Origin: Aureococcus anophagefferens
Lineage: Eukaryota; Sar; Pelagophyceae; Pelagomonadales; Pelagomonadaceae
NCBI RefSeq assembly: GCF_000186865.1
Contig: NW_008705587.1
Span: forward strand, 104,652-168,651
Length of the DNA stretch: 64,000 nucleotides
Reading direction: 5' to 3'
Of this stretch, positions 26,701-35,307 are shown one piece after another. Made by a program: the position numbers and the translations under genes. The notes below the pieces were generated by a model. It made no database searches and was not told the origin of the DNA. It worked only from the letters and a program-made list of their open reading frames with translations. How positions within the stretch are numbered: position 1 is the stretch's first letter; each line of letters starts with the position of its first letter.

Positions 26701-27913
26701 CCGCCGAGGGCCTCGTCGCCGAAGTGGGCGCAGCCGTCGACGTTGAGGCGCGTCAGGCGCGCGCAGCCGCGCGCCGCGTCCGCGAAGCGGGGCCCCGCGC
26801 CCGTGCCGCAAAAGTCGACGCTCTCGACCGTCGCGGCGACGGCGGCCGCGAGCGCCGCGGCGGCGCCGTCGCTGACGGCCGGCGCGTCGCGGAATCGTAG
26901 CTCCCTGAGCGTCGGCGCGCAGGTGGCTAAAGCATCGGCGAACCTTCCCTCGGCCTCGCGCGCGCCGCTGACCTTGAAGGCGACGAGGCCGACCTGGGCA
27001 GGAAAAGGGTGCGAAATTCCCAACTTCAAAGGCTCCTATCTCGGTCGTTTCCCGCTCGTTTCGGCTGATTTTTGGACGAGCGATCATCTCTCGGAGCGCT
27101 CTCGAAGCGTGGGTGCTGTTTCCTAAACGCGCGCGCGCGGAACACTTGTATAGAACAGAGCTTGAATCACTCTTTTCCTGCTCCGAGGCCGACGCCGTCG
27201 ACGGCGCGGAGCACGGACTTGAGCTCGCCGTCGCCGACGCCCGCGAGGCTCGCGGCCTCGCCGTGGGCCGCGGCGCGCGCGCGGCCGAGGAGCGCCGACA
27301 TCTGCCGCCGGCGCGCCGTCCGCGACCGGCCCGCGTCGGACCGCGCGGAGGGCGCGGACCGCGGCGCGACGTCGTCGCCGAAGCCGCCGCCGCCGCGGTC
27401 GACGTCGTCGTCGTCCCGCGCGGACGGCCCGCCGAAGAGGCGGCTCCACGTCGCCGGCACGACGCCGCCCTGGCCGCCGCCGAGCCCCGCCGCGCGGACC
27501 TCGATCGCCGTCACCGCCGCGCCGCCGCGCTCGCGCTCGTGGAGCGCGCGCGTCAGCCACCGCGCGAGCGTCGCCCCGAAGTGGGACGGCCAGCCGACGA
27601 CGACGCGCCCGCAGAGCGCCGGCAGCGCGCGCACGCCCTCCGTGACGCCGCGCTCTGTGACGCCGAGCGGCACGGACCCGAGCTCGAGCGAGCAGACCTC
27701 CGAGCCCGGCGCGAGCGCCGCGCGCGCGAGCGCGTCGCTCAGGCGGTCGCTCTCCGCCGCGTAGGCCCAGAGGCCCTCGAGCACCGACGCCGGCGCGAAG
27801 CAGAGCTGCTGGGCCAGGAGCGACGAGCCCTCGGCGTCCTGCGAGATGCACGCGACGACGCGCCGCGCGCACATCTCCTGCAGGTCCCGGATGCGCCAGG
27901 ACTGGGACGACAT
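23706..27913 (-). CDS. Leucine-rich repeat protein with inserted CCCH zinc finger (3 exons, two introners)
   Basis: Exons are 27913-27194, 26993-25312 and 25111-23706, separated by introner copies A4 and A3. The junctions read VDGVGLVAFKVSG and SDGHFGEMTPVK. The product is about 1,270 residues. LRR repeats of the cysteine-containing F-box/AMN1 kind (GCARLTRLNVDGCAHFGDEA, CPGLRDLSCRRCAALEA) fill the first two exons. Exon 3 starts with a disordered region and a CCCH finger C-ARFLAGR-C-WNRD-C-EFA-H (spacing 7-4-3), then more LRRs (NLEALELDACHGVDALVLDA). Exon 2 needs one frame change near 26130-26170: either a single extra base or a 49-nt intron at 26126-26174. It may bind RNA through the finger; the exact role is unknown. 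Confidence 0.85.
25112..25303 (-). mobile_element. Introner element family A, copy A3
   Basis: 192 bp between GAAGTGGC repeats (plus strand) at 25104-25111 and 25304-25311; in the transcript the repeat is GCCACTTC and gives a GC donor. The acceptor end is CCCGCCCAG. The opposite end is CGGAGCGGG rather than CAGGGC. Its interior is collinear with A1. Phase 1 splice joins exons 2 and 3 of the LRR-CCCH gene. Confidence 0.93.
26126..26174 (-). other. Possible 49-nt GT-AG intron (or single-base frameshift)
   Basis: Reading frame must change here. Removing 49 nt from GTGTCC (donor at 26174) to GAAG (acceptor at 26126) gives PRLQHLRTLNLASPSL, an excellent LRR sequence. Without an intron, a one-base deletion would be required in the same interval. 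The alternative translation PRLQHVSVTCGDPRVLDA also looks coding, so the choice is open. Confidence 0.4.
26994..27185 (-). mobile_element. Introner element family A, copy A4
   Basis: 192 bp between AGGCCGAC repeats (plus strand) at 26986-26993 and 27186-27193. In the transcript GTCGGCCT supplies a GT donor and CCTGCCCAG the acceptor; phase 0. The half nearest 27185 has diverged from the other copies (ACTTGTATAGAACAGAGCTT replaces the usual ACTCACGTTGAAGCGACGTT), yet total length is unchanged. Confidence 0.93.
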
Positions 27914-28152
27914 GGACGCGTCGTCGAGGAGCGCTGCGATCCGGTTAGGTCCCGCAGGTCCGGGCGGGTGCGGTCGGGATGTCCATCAGTGCATCTGTGA
28001 ACATCTTGGAACAGATTGTGAACTCGGCACTGTCCTGTGCAACAACGGACGGTGCAGGCGAGCCAAGCGCTTGGGCTGCCGGTCGGCTTCGGCGGCCCCG
28101 GCTGCGCGTCTCGCGGCGTGGTCGCATCGCGCCGCGGCAGCGTCGCGCAGAG

Positions 28153-29287
28153 ATGCGCGCCTCGTGCTGCCTCATCCTGGCGGCCCTGCTCTGCGCGCGC
28201 GGCGACGACTTCGACGACGTCGACGGCGACCCCTACGACCTGCTGGGCGTGGCCTACGACGCGACGAGCGAGGAAGTGAAAAAAGCATACCGCACGCTCG
28301 CGAAGCGCTGGCATCCCGACAAGGTCGCGGCGAACAAGCCGCGCGCGACGAAGCAGTTCGCCAAGCTTTCGCGCGCGTACGAGGTCGTCGGCGAGAGCCG
28401 GAGCCGGCGCAAGTTCGACAAGCGGGCCCGGGCCAAGGCGGCGGGAAGCCCCCGCCTTCGACTTCGACGACCTCCGGCCGCCGGGCGTCTTCGGCAGGCA
28501 GAAGACGACGCTGCCCCCGAAGCGGACCATGTTCGAGCGCGGCGGCTTCGGCGGCGTCGGCCGCTTCGACGAGAGCTTCGTGCCGTCGTGGACGAAGCGG
28601 GGCACGCGCCGCGTGACGCGCGTCGGGAAGACGGTGCTCCCCGACGGCACGGTCGTCGCCGAGGGCCAGGACTACGAGCTCCGCAACGACCAGTGGTTCG
28701 AGGTCGGCAAGCCCTACGCGTGGACCGACGACGCCAAGTCGTCGAAGCTCGGCGCGCGCCTCGAGCCCGCGAAGCCCCTCTTCCTCGGCGACCGCCTCGT
28801 GAGCCGCGACCGGAGCCACGTCTTCGAGCTCGAGATCGACGGCAACGCGCGCGTCCGCGAGGTCGGGAGCCGGACCGTCGTCTGGGAGACGGGGTCGCGC
28901 GCGACGGCCGCGGCCGGCGGCGACGGTTTTTTGCTGCTCCAGCGCGACGGGAACCTGCTGCTGTGCAGCGGCCAGTCGCCCAAGTCGCTCGACTCCGTCG
29001 TCTGGGCGTCCAACTCCGCGGACTCGGCCGCGGACGGCAGCTTCCTCGAGCTCAACGAGCTCGGCGAGCTCCTCATCATGCGGCGGACGGCGGACAACGC
29101 GTACACGTCCTGCGCCTGGGGCAGCGCGGGCTGCGGCTACACGCTCCGGTCGACGTCGAACTCCATCCGCGTCTACATCCGGAAGCTCTTCAGCCCCGGC
29201 GCGCTCCGGCGGGCGCCGACGAAGGAGCCGTCGGTCCTGGCGAGCATCATGGTCTTCTTCCGCTTCATGATGGGGTTCCCCACGTAA
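28153..29287 (+). CDS. Secretory DnaJ protein fused to a bulb-type lectin domain, with one frame break
   Basis: Starts at ATG 28153 with a signal peptide (MRASCCLILAALLCARGDD). A J domain follows at about residues 25-92, with KRWHPDKVAA carrying the HPD motif that stimulates Hsp70. After KFDKRARAKA the frame changes by one extra base at about 28438-28446 and continues as PAFDFDDLRPPGVFGRQKT. Further on, GDRLVSRDRSHVFELEIDG, then LLLQRDGNLLLCSGQ and VVWASNSADS match the B-lectin (mannose-binding, bulb-type) repeat. The protein may link ER Hsp70 to glycoprotein substrates; that is inference. The C-terminus has a hydrophobic patch (VLASIMVFFRFMMGFPT). Confidence 0.8.
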
Positions 29288-30268
29288 CTTCCATGCCACT
29301 TAGCTAGCACGGCGGCCACCTCGCGTCCGCGGAGGGGCCCCGCGGCCTCGCGCCGCCGGAGGTGCGCGAGGACGTGGGGCGTCTCCGCGACGGCGAGGAG
29401 GAGGTCCTCGAGCGTCAGGTGGCCGTCGCCGGCGTCCGCGTCGACCCACGCGAGCGACGCGGAGAGCGCGTCGTCGACGGGGACGTGGACGCGCGCGAGG
29501 ACCTGTGTGGATTCCAACCACTGGTTTAAACTTCAGAACTCTCTACAATTGTAGCTCGGTCAAATCGAAGTCGATTCGGCTGATTTTTGGACGAATCGAT
29601 TGCTCTCGTCAAGTTCTCGAAGCACAGCGAAAGAGTCTGGTCCAAACCGTTCGTTTACGCTCACATTGAAGTCGGGTTGAATATTTGAATTCCACGCGCG
29701 CGAGGACCCGGTCCGCGTCGCGGGATCGCAAAACGCGCGGGCCCCGGCCGTCGTCGTAGGCCGCGAGCACCGCGTTGTAGGCCGCGACGAGGTTCGCGCG
29801 GAACCGCGGCGGCAGGTTGTCGCGCGCGGCGCGGAGCCGCGCCTCGCGCGCGCGCGCGGCCGCCGCCGTCGTCGCGCGCGACACGCGGCGGTACTCCTCG
29901 CCCGGCCCCCGCTCTTCGATCGCGGCCCAGTCGACGGCCTCGCGCCGCTCGTCGTCCTCGGCCCGGAGCTCGAGGACGGCCACGGCGTAGGTCGGGTCGT
30001 TGCGGCTCGCGTTCCAGTGCAGGCGCTCCGAGTTCGCGGCGAAGATCGCCTCCATGCGCGGGAACGGCACGCCCATGCGCAGGATCGGGTTCTGCGGCTC
30101 GCGCGCGACGCGCGTCTCGTCCTCCCGGTCCTCGATGGCGAACGCGATCTTCTCGACGCGCTCCTTGCTGTGCTTCAGGCCCGCCGCCTCCCGCGCCGTC
30201 TGCACGCCGTCGATGGCCCGATCCGTCGCGCCTTTGAACTTATCGGCGACGTAGTTGAGGGCGTCCAT
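29173..30268 (-). CDS. Unknown protein, 2 exons joined by a family B introner
   Basis: Exon 1 is 30268-29708 (187 codons, phase 0) and exon 2 29502-29173. Splicing gives DADRVLARVHVPVDDAL and about 296 residues. No family is recognised. The N-terminal half is helical and charged (MDALNYVADKFKGATDRAID). The second exon has WVDADAGDGHLTLEDLLLAV, which resembles a slightly altered EF-hand loop. The downstream stop at 29173 makes the last 38 codons overlap the end of the DnaJ gene on the other strand; the true 3' end may be shorter or spliced. The start is ATG 30268. Confidence 0.65.
29503..29699 (-). mobile_element. Introner element family B, copy B1
   Basis: 197 bp between GCGAGGAC repeats (plus strand) at 29495-29502 and 29700-29707. 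The transcript repeat GTCCTCGC gives a GT donor; the acceptor end is ATTCCACACAG. The first six bases of the element (GCGCGT in transcript sense) differ from copy B2 (CTGTGT) and match the exon that follows the other repeat, so the apparent duplication extends to 14 bases. The core CGGCTGATTTTTGGACGA at 29577-29594 is shared with family A. Confidence 0.9.
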
Positions 30269-30475
30269 ATCGCGCCGTGTATTTTTACCTTTGATGCGTG
30301 TAGGGCGCGCGGTGGCGAGCGCCTCGATCGGGGGCCTCGAAGAGGCCGAGGCGACGAGGCGCACGCCGATTTTACCTCAGGCTCAGTCGGTCGCTTGGCG
30401 AGCGCTTGGGTGAGCCGGCTCAGGGATGTAGACGCGGCGTTTAGGTAGCGCCGAACGAGACGCTGTGATTACACT

Positions 30476-31222
30476 ATGAGCGCGCCGCCCAAAGAAATAA
30501 TCGAGGCTGCTATACGGGGTGATGTCGACGCGCTGCGAAACTGGTTCGCGACTGGAAATCGAGACGCAAATGCCGTCTTTGATTTCTGTGATTGGGAACA
30601 CGGTGACGAAGACGAAGACCATCGGGCCACTCTCTTGCATTGTGTCGTCCTACGAGATCCGTTTTATCGGTCTGATGCAACTGATGCGGTCCGCCTTCTG
30701 CTTGAGTACGGCGCTGACGTGAATACGGCGACGGAATATGAAAATCAGGTGATCGGGTGGTGCGAGTTCCCGCAAGAGATGAACGTGCTGCTCGATGGCG
30801 GCGCTGATATCCACGCTCTTATGGATGGTATCATCTTTCGTCATCACGGCCTCGCGCTCGCAAAAGTCGCTTTGCGTCGTGGCAGACTTTGGGATTTTGA
30901 AAGTGGCGTTTGGAAGGGCATTGTGGATGGCTACTATGACACAGCTCTGGCTACAAATCCAAAAACTGTAAAGGACTTCATTCGCGAGTTCAAGTCCGCC
31001 GGCAGCTGGAAAGCGTACGCGCGGCAACCGCGCGTCGAGCTCGTGCGACTCCGCTCGCTCTGCGCGCGCGGCCGCGCGACGCCGCCGCCGGAGCTCGAGC
31101 GCCTCTTCGACTGCCCGTCCTCGGTCACGACAAAGGCCAAAGCCGCGCGCGCCGCGCGCCCGCTGCCGAAGGAGGTCTTCTGGCTCGTGCTCTCCTACTG
31201 GCGCTCGAGCCGGGACGACTGA
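30476..31222 (+). CDS. Ankyrin-repeat protein, tandem copy 1
   Basis: A 248-residue protein beginning MSAPPKEIIEAAIRGDVDAL at ATG 30476. Ankyrin-like helices run to about residue 165 (DAVRLLLEYGADVNTATEYE, MNVLLDGGADIHALM). A C-terminal module follows (AGSWKAYARQPRVELVRL, then LPKEVFWLVLSYWRSSRD), shared with copy 2 and with the gene at 0.8-1.6 kb. Codon use is mixed: the ankyrin part is much lower in GC than the C-terminal third, with a sharp change near 30990. It is the left unit of an approximately 1-kb tandem duplication. The C-terminus may act like an F-box-type recruiting tail; that is inference. Confidence 0.85.
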   Translation: MSAPPKEIIEAAIRGDVDALRNWFATGNRDANAVFDFCDWEHGDEDEDHRATLLHCVVLRDPFYRSDATDAVRLLLEYGADVNTATEYENQVIGWCEFPQEMNVLLDGGADIHALMDGIIFRHHGLALAKVALRRGRLWDFESGVWKGIVDGYYDTALATNPKTVKDFIREFKSAGSWKAYARQPRVELVRLRSLCARGRATPPPELERLFDCPSSVTTKAKAARAARPLPKEVFWLVLSYWRSSRDD

Positions 31223-31476
31223 GCAGCACGCAAACCAAGACAGCCTCCTAGCTAAGAATACAGATTACGCGCACGACGGGCTCCGGGGTAGTCCATGTGC
31301 CGACGGTGTCTTTTTACCTTTGATGCGTCTACACGTCGGGAGGCTGTCGGGCGCCTGGCGAAAGTCGACGTCGAATTTCACCACAGCAAGCTCTTTGGCT
31401 TAGGCCCCGGGCCATCTCCGGGCCGCTCGAGCCGCGGTGGAGCCTGTGCCACGAGGCCGGAGACACGGTGATTAAG

Positions 31477-32244
31477 ATGAGCGCGCCGCCCAAAGAAATA
31501 GTCGAGGCTGCTATGCGGGGCGACGTCGAAACGCTGCGAGACTGGTTCGCGACTGGCAACCGAGACCCAAATGCCGTCTTCGATATTGAAGGTTTGGCAG
31601 AGTCTGAGTCTGATAGTGAGGACAACAACCCCTGGAACGGCAGTCTGTTGCATTGCCTAACCTACCCAACTCCTTGTTTACGCTCTGATGCAAGTGACGC
31701 GATCCGTCTTGTCCTGGCGCACGGCGCCGACCCGAATCTTCAAAATCGAGAGGGCGCGCCGCCCATCCATTGGTGCGAGTTCCCGGAAGAGATGAGCGTG
31801 CTGATCGATGCCGGTGCTGATATGAGCGGTCTTCAGGATTTCGGTCTCCTTTTTCGTCATCACGGGCTCGCGCTCACAAAACTCGCTTTACGTCGTGGCC
31901 TGCTTTGGGATTTTGACGATTGGGTTTGGAAGAAGGTTTCGGCTGGCGAATACGTAGGGCTCATTACTAGTCATGCTGAAACGCCAGAAACCATAATGGC
32001 CTTCATTCGCGAGTTCACGTCCGCCGGCAGCTGGAAAGCCTACGCGCGCCAACCGCGCGTCGAGCTCGTGCGGCTTCGCTCGCTCTGCACGCGCGGCCGC
32101 GCGACGCCGCCGCCGGAGCTCGAGCGCCTCTTCGACTGCCCGTCCTCGGCCACGACGAAAACCAAAGCCGCGCGCGCCGCGCGCCCGCTGCCGAACGAGG
32201 TCTTCTGGCACGTGCTCTCCTTCTGGCGCTCGAGCCGGGACTGA
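31477..32244 (+). CDS. Ankyrin-repeat protein, tandem copy 2
   Basis: A 255-residue paralogue of copy 1, from ATG 31477 (MSAPPKEIVEAAMRGDVETL). The same ankyrin units (DAIRLVLAHGADPNLQN, MSVLIDAGADMSGLQ) and the same C-terminal module (LPNEVFWHVLSFWRSSRD) are present. The last 70 residues are almost identical to copy 1 while the middle has diverged, as expected if the GC-rich module is conserved or corrected by gene conversion. An upstream GTG at 31468 keeps the frame open but the ATG aligns with copy 1. The stop is 20 bases from the opposing fusion gene. Confidence 0.85.
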   Translation: MSAPPKEIVEAAMRGDVETLRDWFATGNRDPNAVFDIEGLAESESDSEDNNPWNGSLLHCLTYPTPCLRSDASDAIRLVLAHGADPNLQNREGAPPIHWCEFPEEMSVLIDAGADMSGLQDFGLLFRHHGLALTKLALRRGLLWDFDDWVWKKVSAGEYVGLITSHAETPETIMAFIREFTSAGSWKAYARQPRVELVRLRSLCTRGRATPPPELERLFDCPSSATTKTKAARAARPLPNEVFWHVLSFWRSSRD

Positions 32245-32264
32245 ATAAGATCTAAGACTACAGA

Positions 32265-35200
32265 TTACGCGCACGACGGGCTCCGGGGCAGGTCGAAGCA
32301 CTCAAAGTCGACGGCGACGAGGTCGCAGACCGTGCGGTTCGCCGCCGCGGACAGGCGCGCGACGCTCGCCTCGAGCGCGGCCTCGCAGGGCGTCCCTTTC
32401 GACTCGTGGTACTTCTCCGGCGCCGCGGCGCCAAAGGCCGCGGCGAGGTCGTCGCCGAGGTGCGCGAGCTCGCCGACGAAGGCCAGGGGGAGCGGGTCGT
32501 CCTCCCCGGCGACGGGGAGCCGCGCGTCGACCTTGAGCGCCTGGGGCCACGCGTGGAAGAAGGGCTCGCCTGTGTGGAAATCAACCTCTGGTTTGGGGGG
32601 TCCCCACCAAACTTCAGAACTCTCTATCTCAATCAAATCGAAGTCGATTCGGCTGATTTTTGGACGAATCGACTGCTCTCATCGAGTTCTCGAAGCACGG
32701 CGAAAGAGTCTGGTCCAAATCGGTCGATTACGCGCACATTGAAGTCGGGTTGAAGATTTGATTTCCACACAGGGGCTCGCCGAGGTAGCGGCCCGCGGCC
32801 ATGTCGTCCAGAAGCGCGGCGACGCCCGCGTCGCTCGGCCGGTCGTCGCGCGGGAGGCGCAGGAACGTGCTGTTCCTGCCCTTCTCCTCGGGTCGCCGCT
32901 CGTTGCAGACGGCCTGGCGCACGCCGGCCCAGAACACGTGCACGGGGTCGTGGACGAACGTGAACGCGACGGCGTCGCCGCGCGCGGGCGCGACGGGGCC
33001 CTTGGCGCGGTGCCGGCTGCAGGTGCGGCCGTCCCAGGCCGCGCACTGGTCGCCGAGGCACGCGCAGCGCGCGTCGACGTCCGCGCCGAGCACGCGGCCG
33101 AGGTCCTTGGCGAACGTCGTCGAGCCGGCCTTTTGGTTCGCGACGTAGAAAAGCTCGACGTCGTCGTTGTCGCCGGTACCGCGCAGGGGCTCGGCGACGG
33201 CGGCGCGCGGCACCGTCGCCGCGAGCACGAGCGTCGTCGCGTGGGCGCCCGGCGCGGCCCAGCCCTCGACGACGGCGGCCCGGGACCGCCGCGCGGCGAC
33301 GCACGCGGGCCGCGCGAACGCGCGCGCGCGTTTGGCGCCGCGCGCCGCGCGGGACGCGTCGGCGGGCCGCGGCGGCGTCGTCGCGTTTTTGTTGTGTGTT
33401 TTGTGTTTCGTCGACGCGACCGCCGGAGGAACCGCAGAAGGAACCGCCGGAGGAACCCCGGGCGTCGTCGCGTTCCCCGCGGTGGCCCCGTAGCCGTGGA
33501 CGGCGCAGAGGTCGCTGACGCTGAAGGGGGCGCCGCGGCCCCGTTGGTCCGCCTGGTCGGCGATGCCCAGGAGCCCGCCCTTCATCTTCGTCTGCTTCGT
33601 CGGCTTGGGCCGGACGCCCTCGCCGAGGAGCGCGCGCCAGCTGTCCGCGCGCGCGGCCTCGTCGGCCTTGTCCGGCGGGTTGCAGGCCTCGCCCGCGACG
33701 AGGCGGTCCGCCTGGAGGTAGAGGACGCCGATGCCCATGGCGGGCCCCGCGTTCTTCGTCGCGTGGGCCCACCCTTCCGGCACGAGCATGAGATCGCCCG
33801 GGCCCTGGTCGCACTCGAACTTGGGCCCGCCGGCGTCGACCCAGGCCCGCGTCGGCTTCGCGGACACGGCGTTGTCCGCTGGTGGTGCTAAATACCACTT
33901 CTTCGTGCCGAAGACGAGCAAATTGTAGGCCGCGTCGTGGAAGTGGACCGTCGCGCCCGCGTCGTCGCCGCCGGCGAAGAGCTGGACGTGGCGCCAGAAG
34001 ACGAAGGCGTCCCTGAGCACGGGCAGGGGCGCCGCGGTCTTGGGCCCCTTGAAGGCCTCGGGCAGGTTGCGCAGCACGGGCTCGCCGATGAGGGCCTCGG
34101 GCGCGCCCGCCTGCGCGACGCAGACGGGCTTCACGCCGTTGGCGCATACCGGCGCGGGGCCGTTCGCGAGGTCGTCCATGGAGAAGACGCCGCAGGCGTC
34201 CTGCTGCGTCATCCAGGGGTACGCCGTCGCGCCGCAGCGCGACTTGTTCCGCGCGCCGTCGGCGACGTCGCGCGCGCCCCGCCCGAGGAACGCGCAGCGG
34301 TCGCGGAGCGGCATGGCGCCCCGGACGAGCACGGGCCGGCTCACGGACGCGTAGTCGCGCACGAAGGCCTCGGGCGTCAGGTCCGCCGCGTCGACGACGT
34401 CGAGGTCGCAGGTCCGCGGGACGTCGGCGTCGATGGCCCAGCCGCCGCCCTCGGCGCACGTCGCGTCGCCATCGTCGGCCGGCGTCCGGGGCGTCCCGCC
34501 GGCCGGCGGGCGGTCTCCGTCGCGCGCACGGGCGCCGTCGGTGCCCCGGCGCTCGCGGCGCTCCTCCTCGCTTTCGCCGGAGTGCCGGGGCGTCCCGCCG
34601 GCCGGCGGGGGCGCGGCGGCGCGGCGGCGGCGGCGGCGCGCGGGCCAGCCCGCGAAGGCGTCGGCGACCTCGGCCGGCGTCACCGAGAACCCCCGCAGTT
34701 CCGCGTCGCTCCGGAGCCGCGCCGCGATCGCCCGCGCCTTCGGGTCCGCCTTGTCGAGCGCGCCGGCGAGCGTCTTCAGCACGCCGACCTCCCCGCGCCG
34801 CGCCGCGATGTCGAGCGGCGTGACGCCTTTCCACGTCGCGAGGGGATCCGCGCCCGCTCTCAGAAGCGCCGCCGCGGACGCGCCGAGGCCGTGCGTCGCC
34901 GCGACGTGGAGCGGCGACGCGCTGGCGCCGCTCGGCCGCGCCGCGAGCGCCGGGTCCGTCGCCAGGAGCGCGGCGAGCGCCGGAAGGAGTTTCGCCTCGA
35001 GGCGTGCGACGACGTCGCTCCGGCGGAGATGCGAGCCGCCGCCGAGCTGAGAATCAGGCCGCTCGGGGAGGAACCAGGGCGCCAAGGTCGCGATCGTCGA
35101 CGCGCGGCGGATCTGGAAGCCGTCTAATAGCGCATGAAACGACCGCGAGGCGTCGGCGGCGTCGGACGCGGCGCCCGCCGCGACGAGGGCCTCGATGCCC

Positions 35201-35307
35201 GACGCGTTGTGCCGCGCGCAGGCCACGTGCAGGGCGCTCCGATCGTCGGGTACTGGCGTTCGACTGGCGGCCGCATGCGCGATTAATATCGGCGCGAAGA
35301 CACGCAT
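32265..35307 (-). CDS. Ankyrin - JmjC/cupin - sulfotransferase-like fusion (2 exons)
   Basis: Exon 1 is 35307-32781 and exon 2 32569-32265, split by introner B2; the junction reads [14 protein letters not shown], phase 1, total 943 residues. A signal-like start ([15 protein letters not shown]) is followed by ankyrin repeats ([40 protein letters not shown]). A JmjC/cupin_8 hydroxylase-like domain comes next, with [29 protein letters not shown] and [16 protein letters not shown] (metal ligands H-x-H and distal H). After a low-complexity linker, [18 protein letters not shown] resembles the sulfotransferase PAPS loop, and [15 protein letters not shown] its second site. A single open frame spans all parts, so the fusion looks real. 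Secretory location is inferred from the leader. Confidence 0.85.
32570..32772 (-). mobile_element. Introner element family B, copy B2
   Basis: 203 bp between GGGCTCGC repeats (plus strand) at 32562-32569 and 32773-32780; in the transcript GCGAGCCC gives a GC donor. The termini are inverted repeats CTGTGTGGAAATCAA, so either end could supply CAG. The acceptor used ends GATTTCCACACAG. Core at 32650-32667. Confidence 0.92.

Larger units (their letters stand above)
30282..32293 (+). repeat. Tandem duplication of about 1 kb containing the ankyrin genes
   Basis: The motif TTTTTACCTTTGATGCGT occurs upstream of both copies, at 30282 and 31311. A downstream block beginning ACAGATTACGCGCACGACGG occurs at 31260 and 32260. 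The second downstream block is the last codons and stop of the neighbouring minus-strand sulfotransferase-fusion gene; the first is therefore a stranded fragment of that gene end. This shows how far the duplicated segment reached. Confidence 0.85.

Noticed and set aside
835..32244. Ankyrin proteins as poxvirus-type PRANC host-range factors
   Set aside because: The C-terminal tail is only loosely F-box-like, and the family is present in several genomic copies with host-like GC-rich modules; there is no viral gene context.
5926..32772. CRISPR array, integron or bacterial insertion sequence as the source of the repeated 190-200 bp units
   Set aside because: The units are far apart, each inside a eukaryotic gene, with distinct 8-bp duplications and precise splice behaviour; they encode no protein and have no spacer periodicity.
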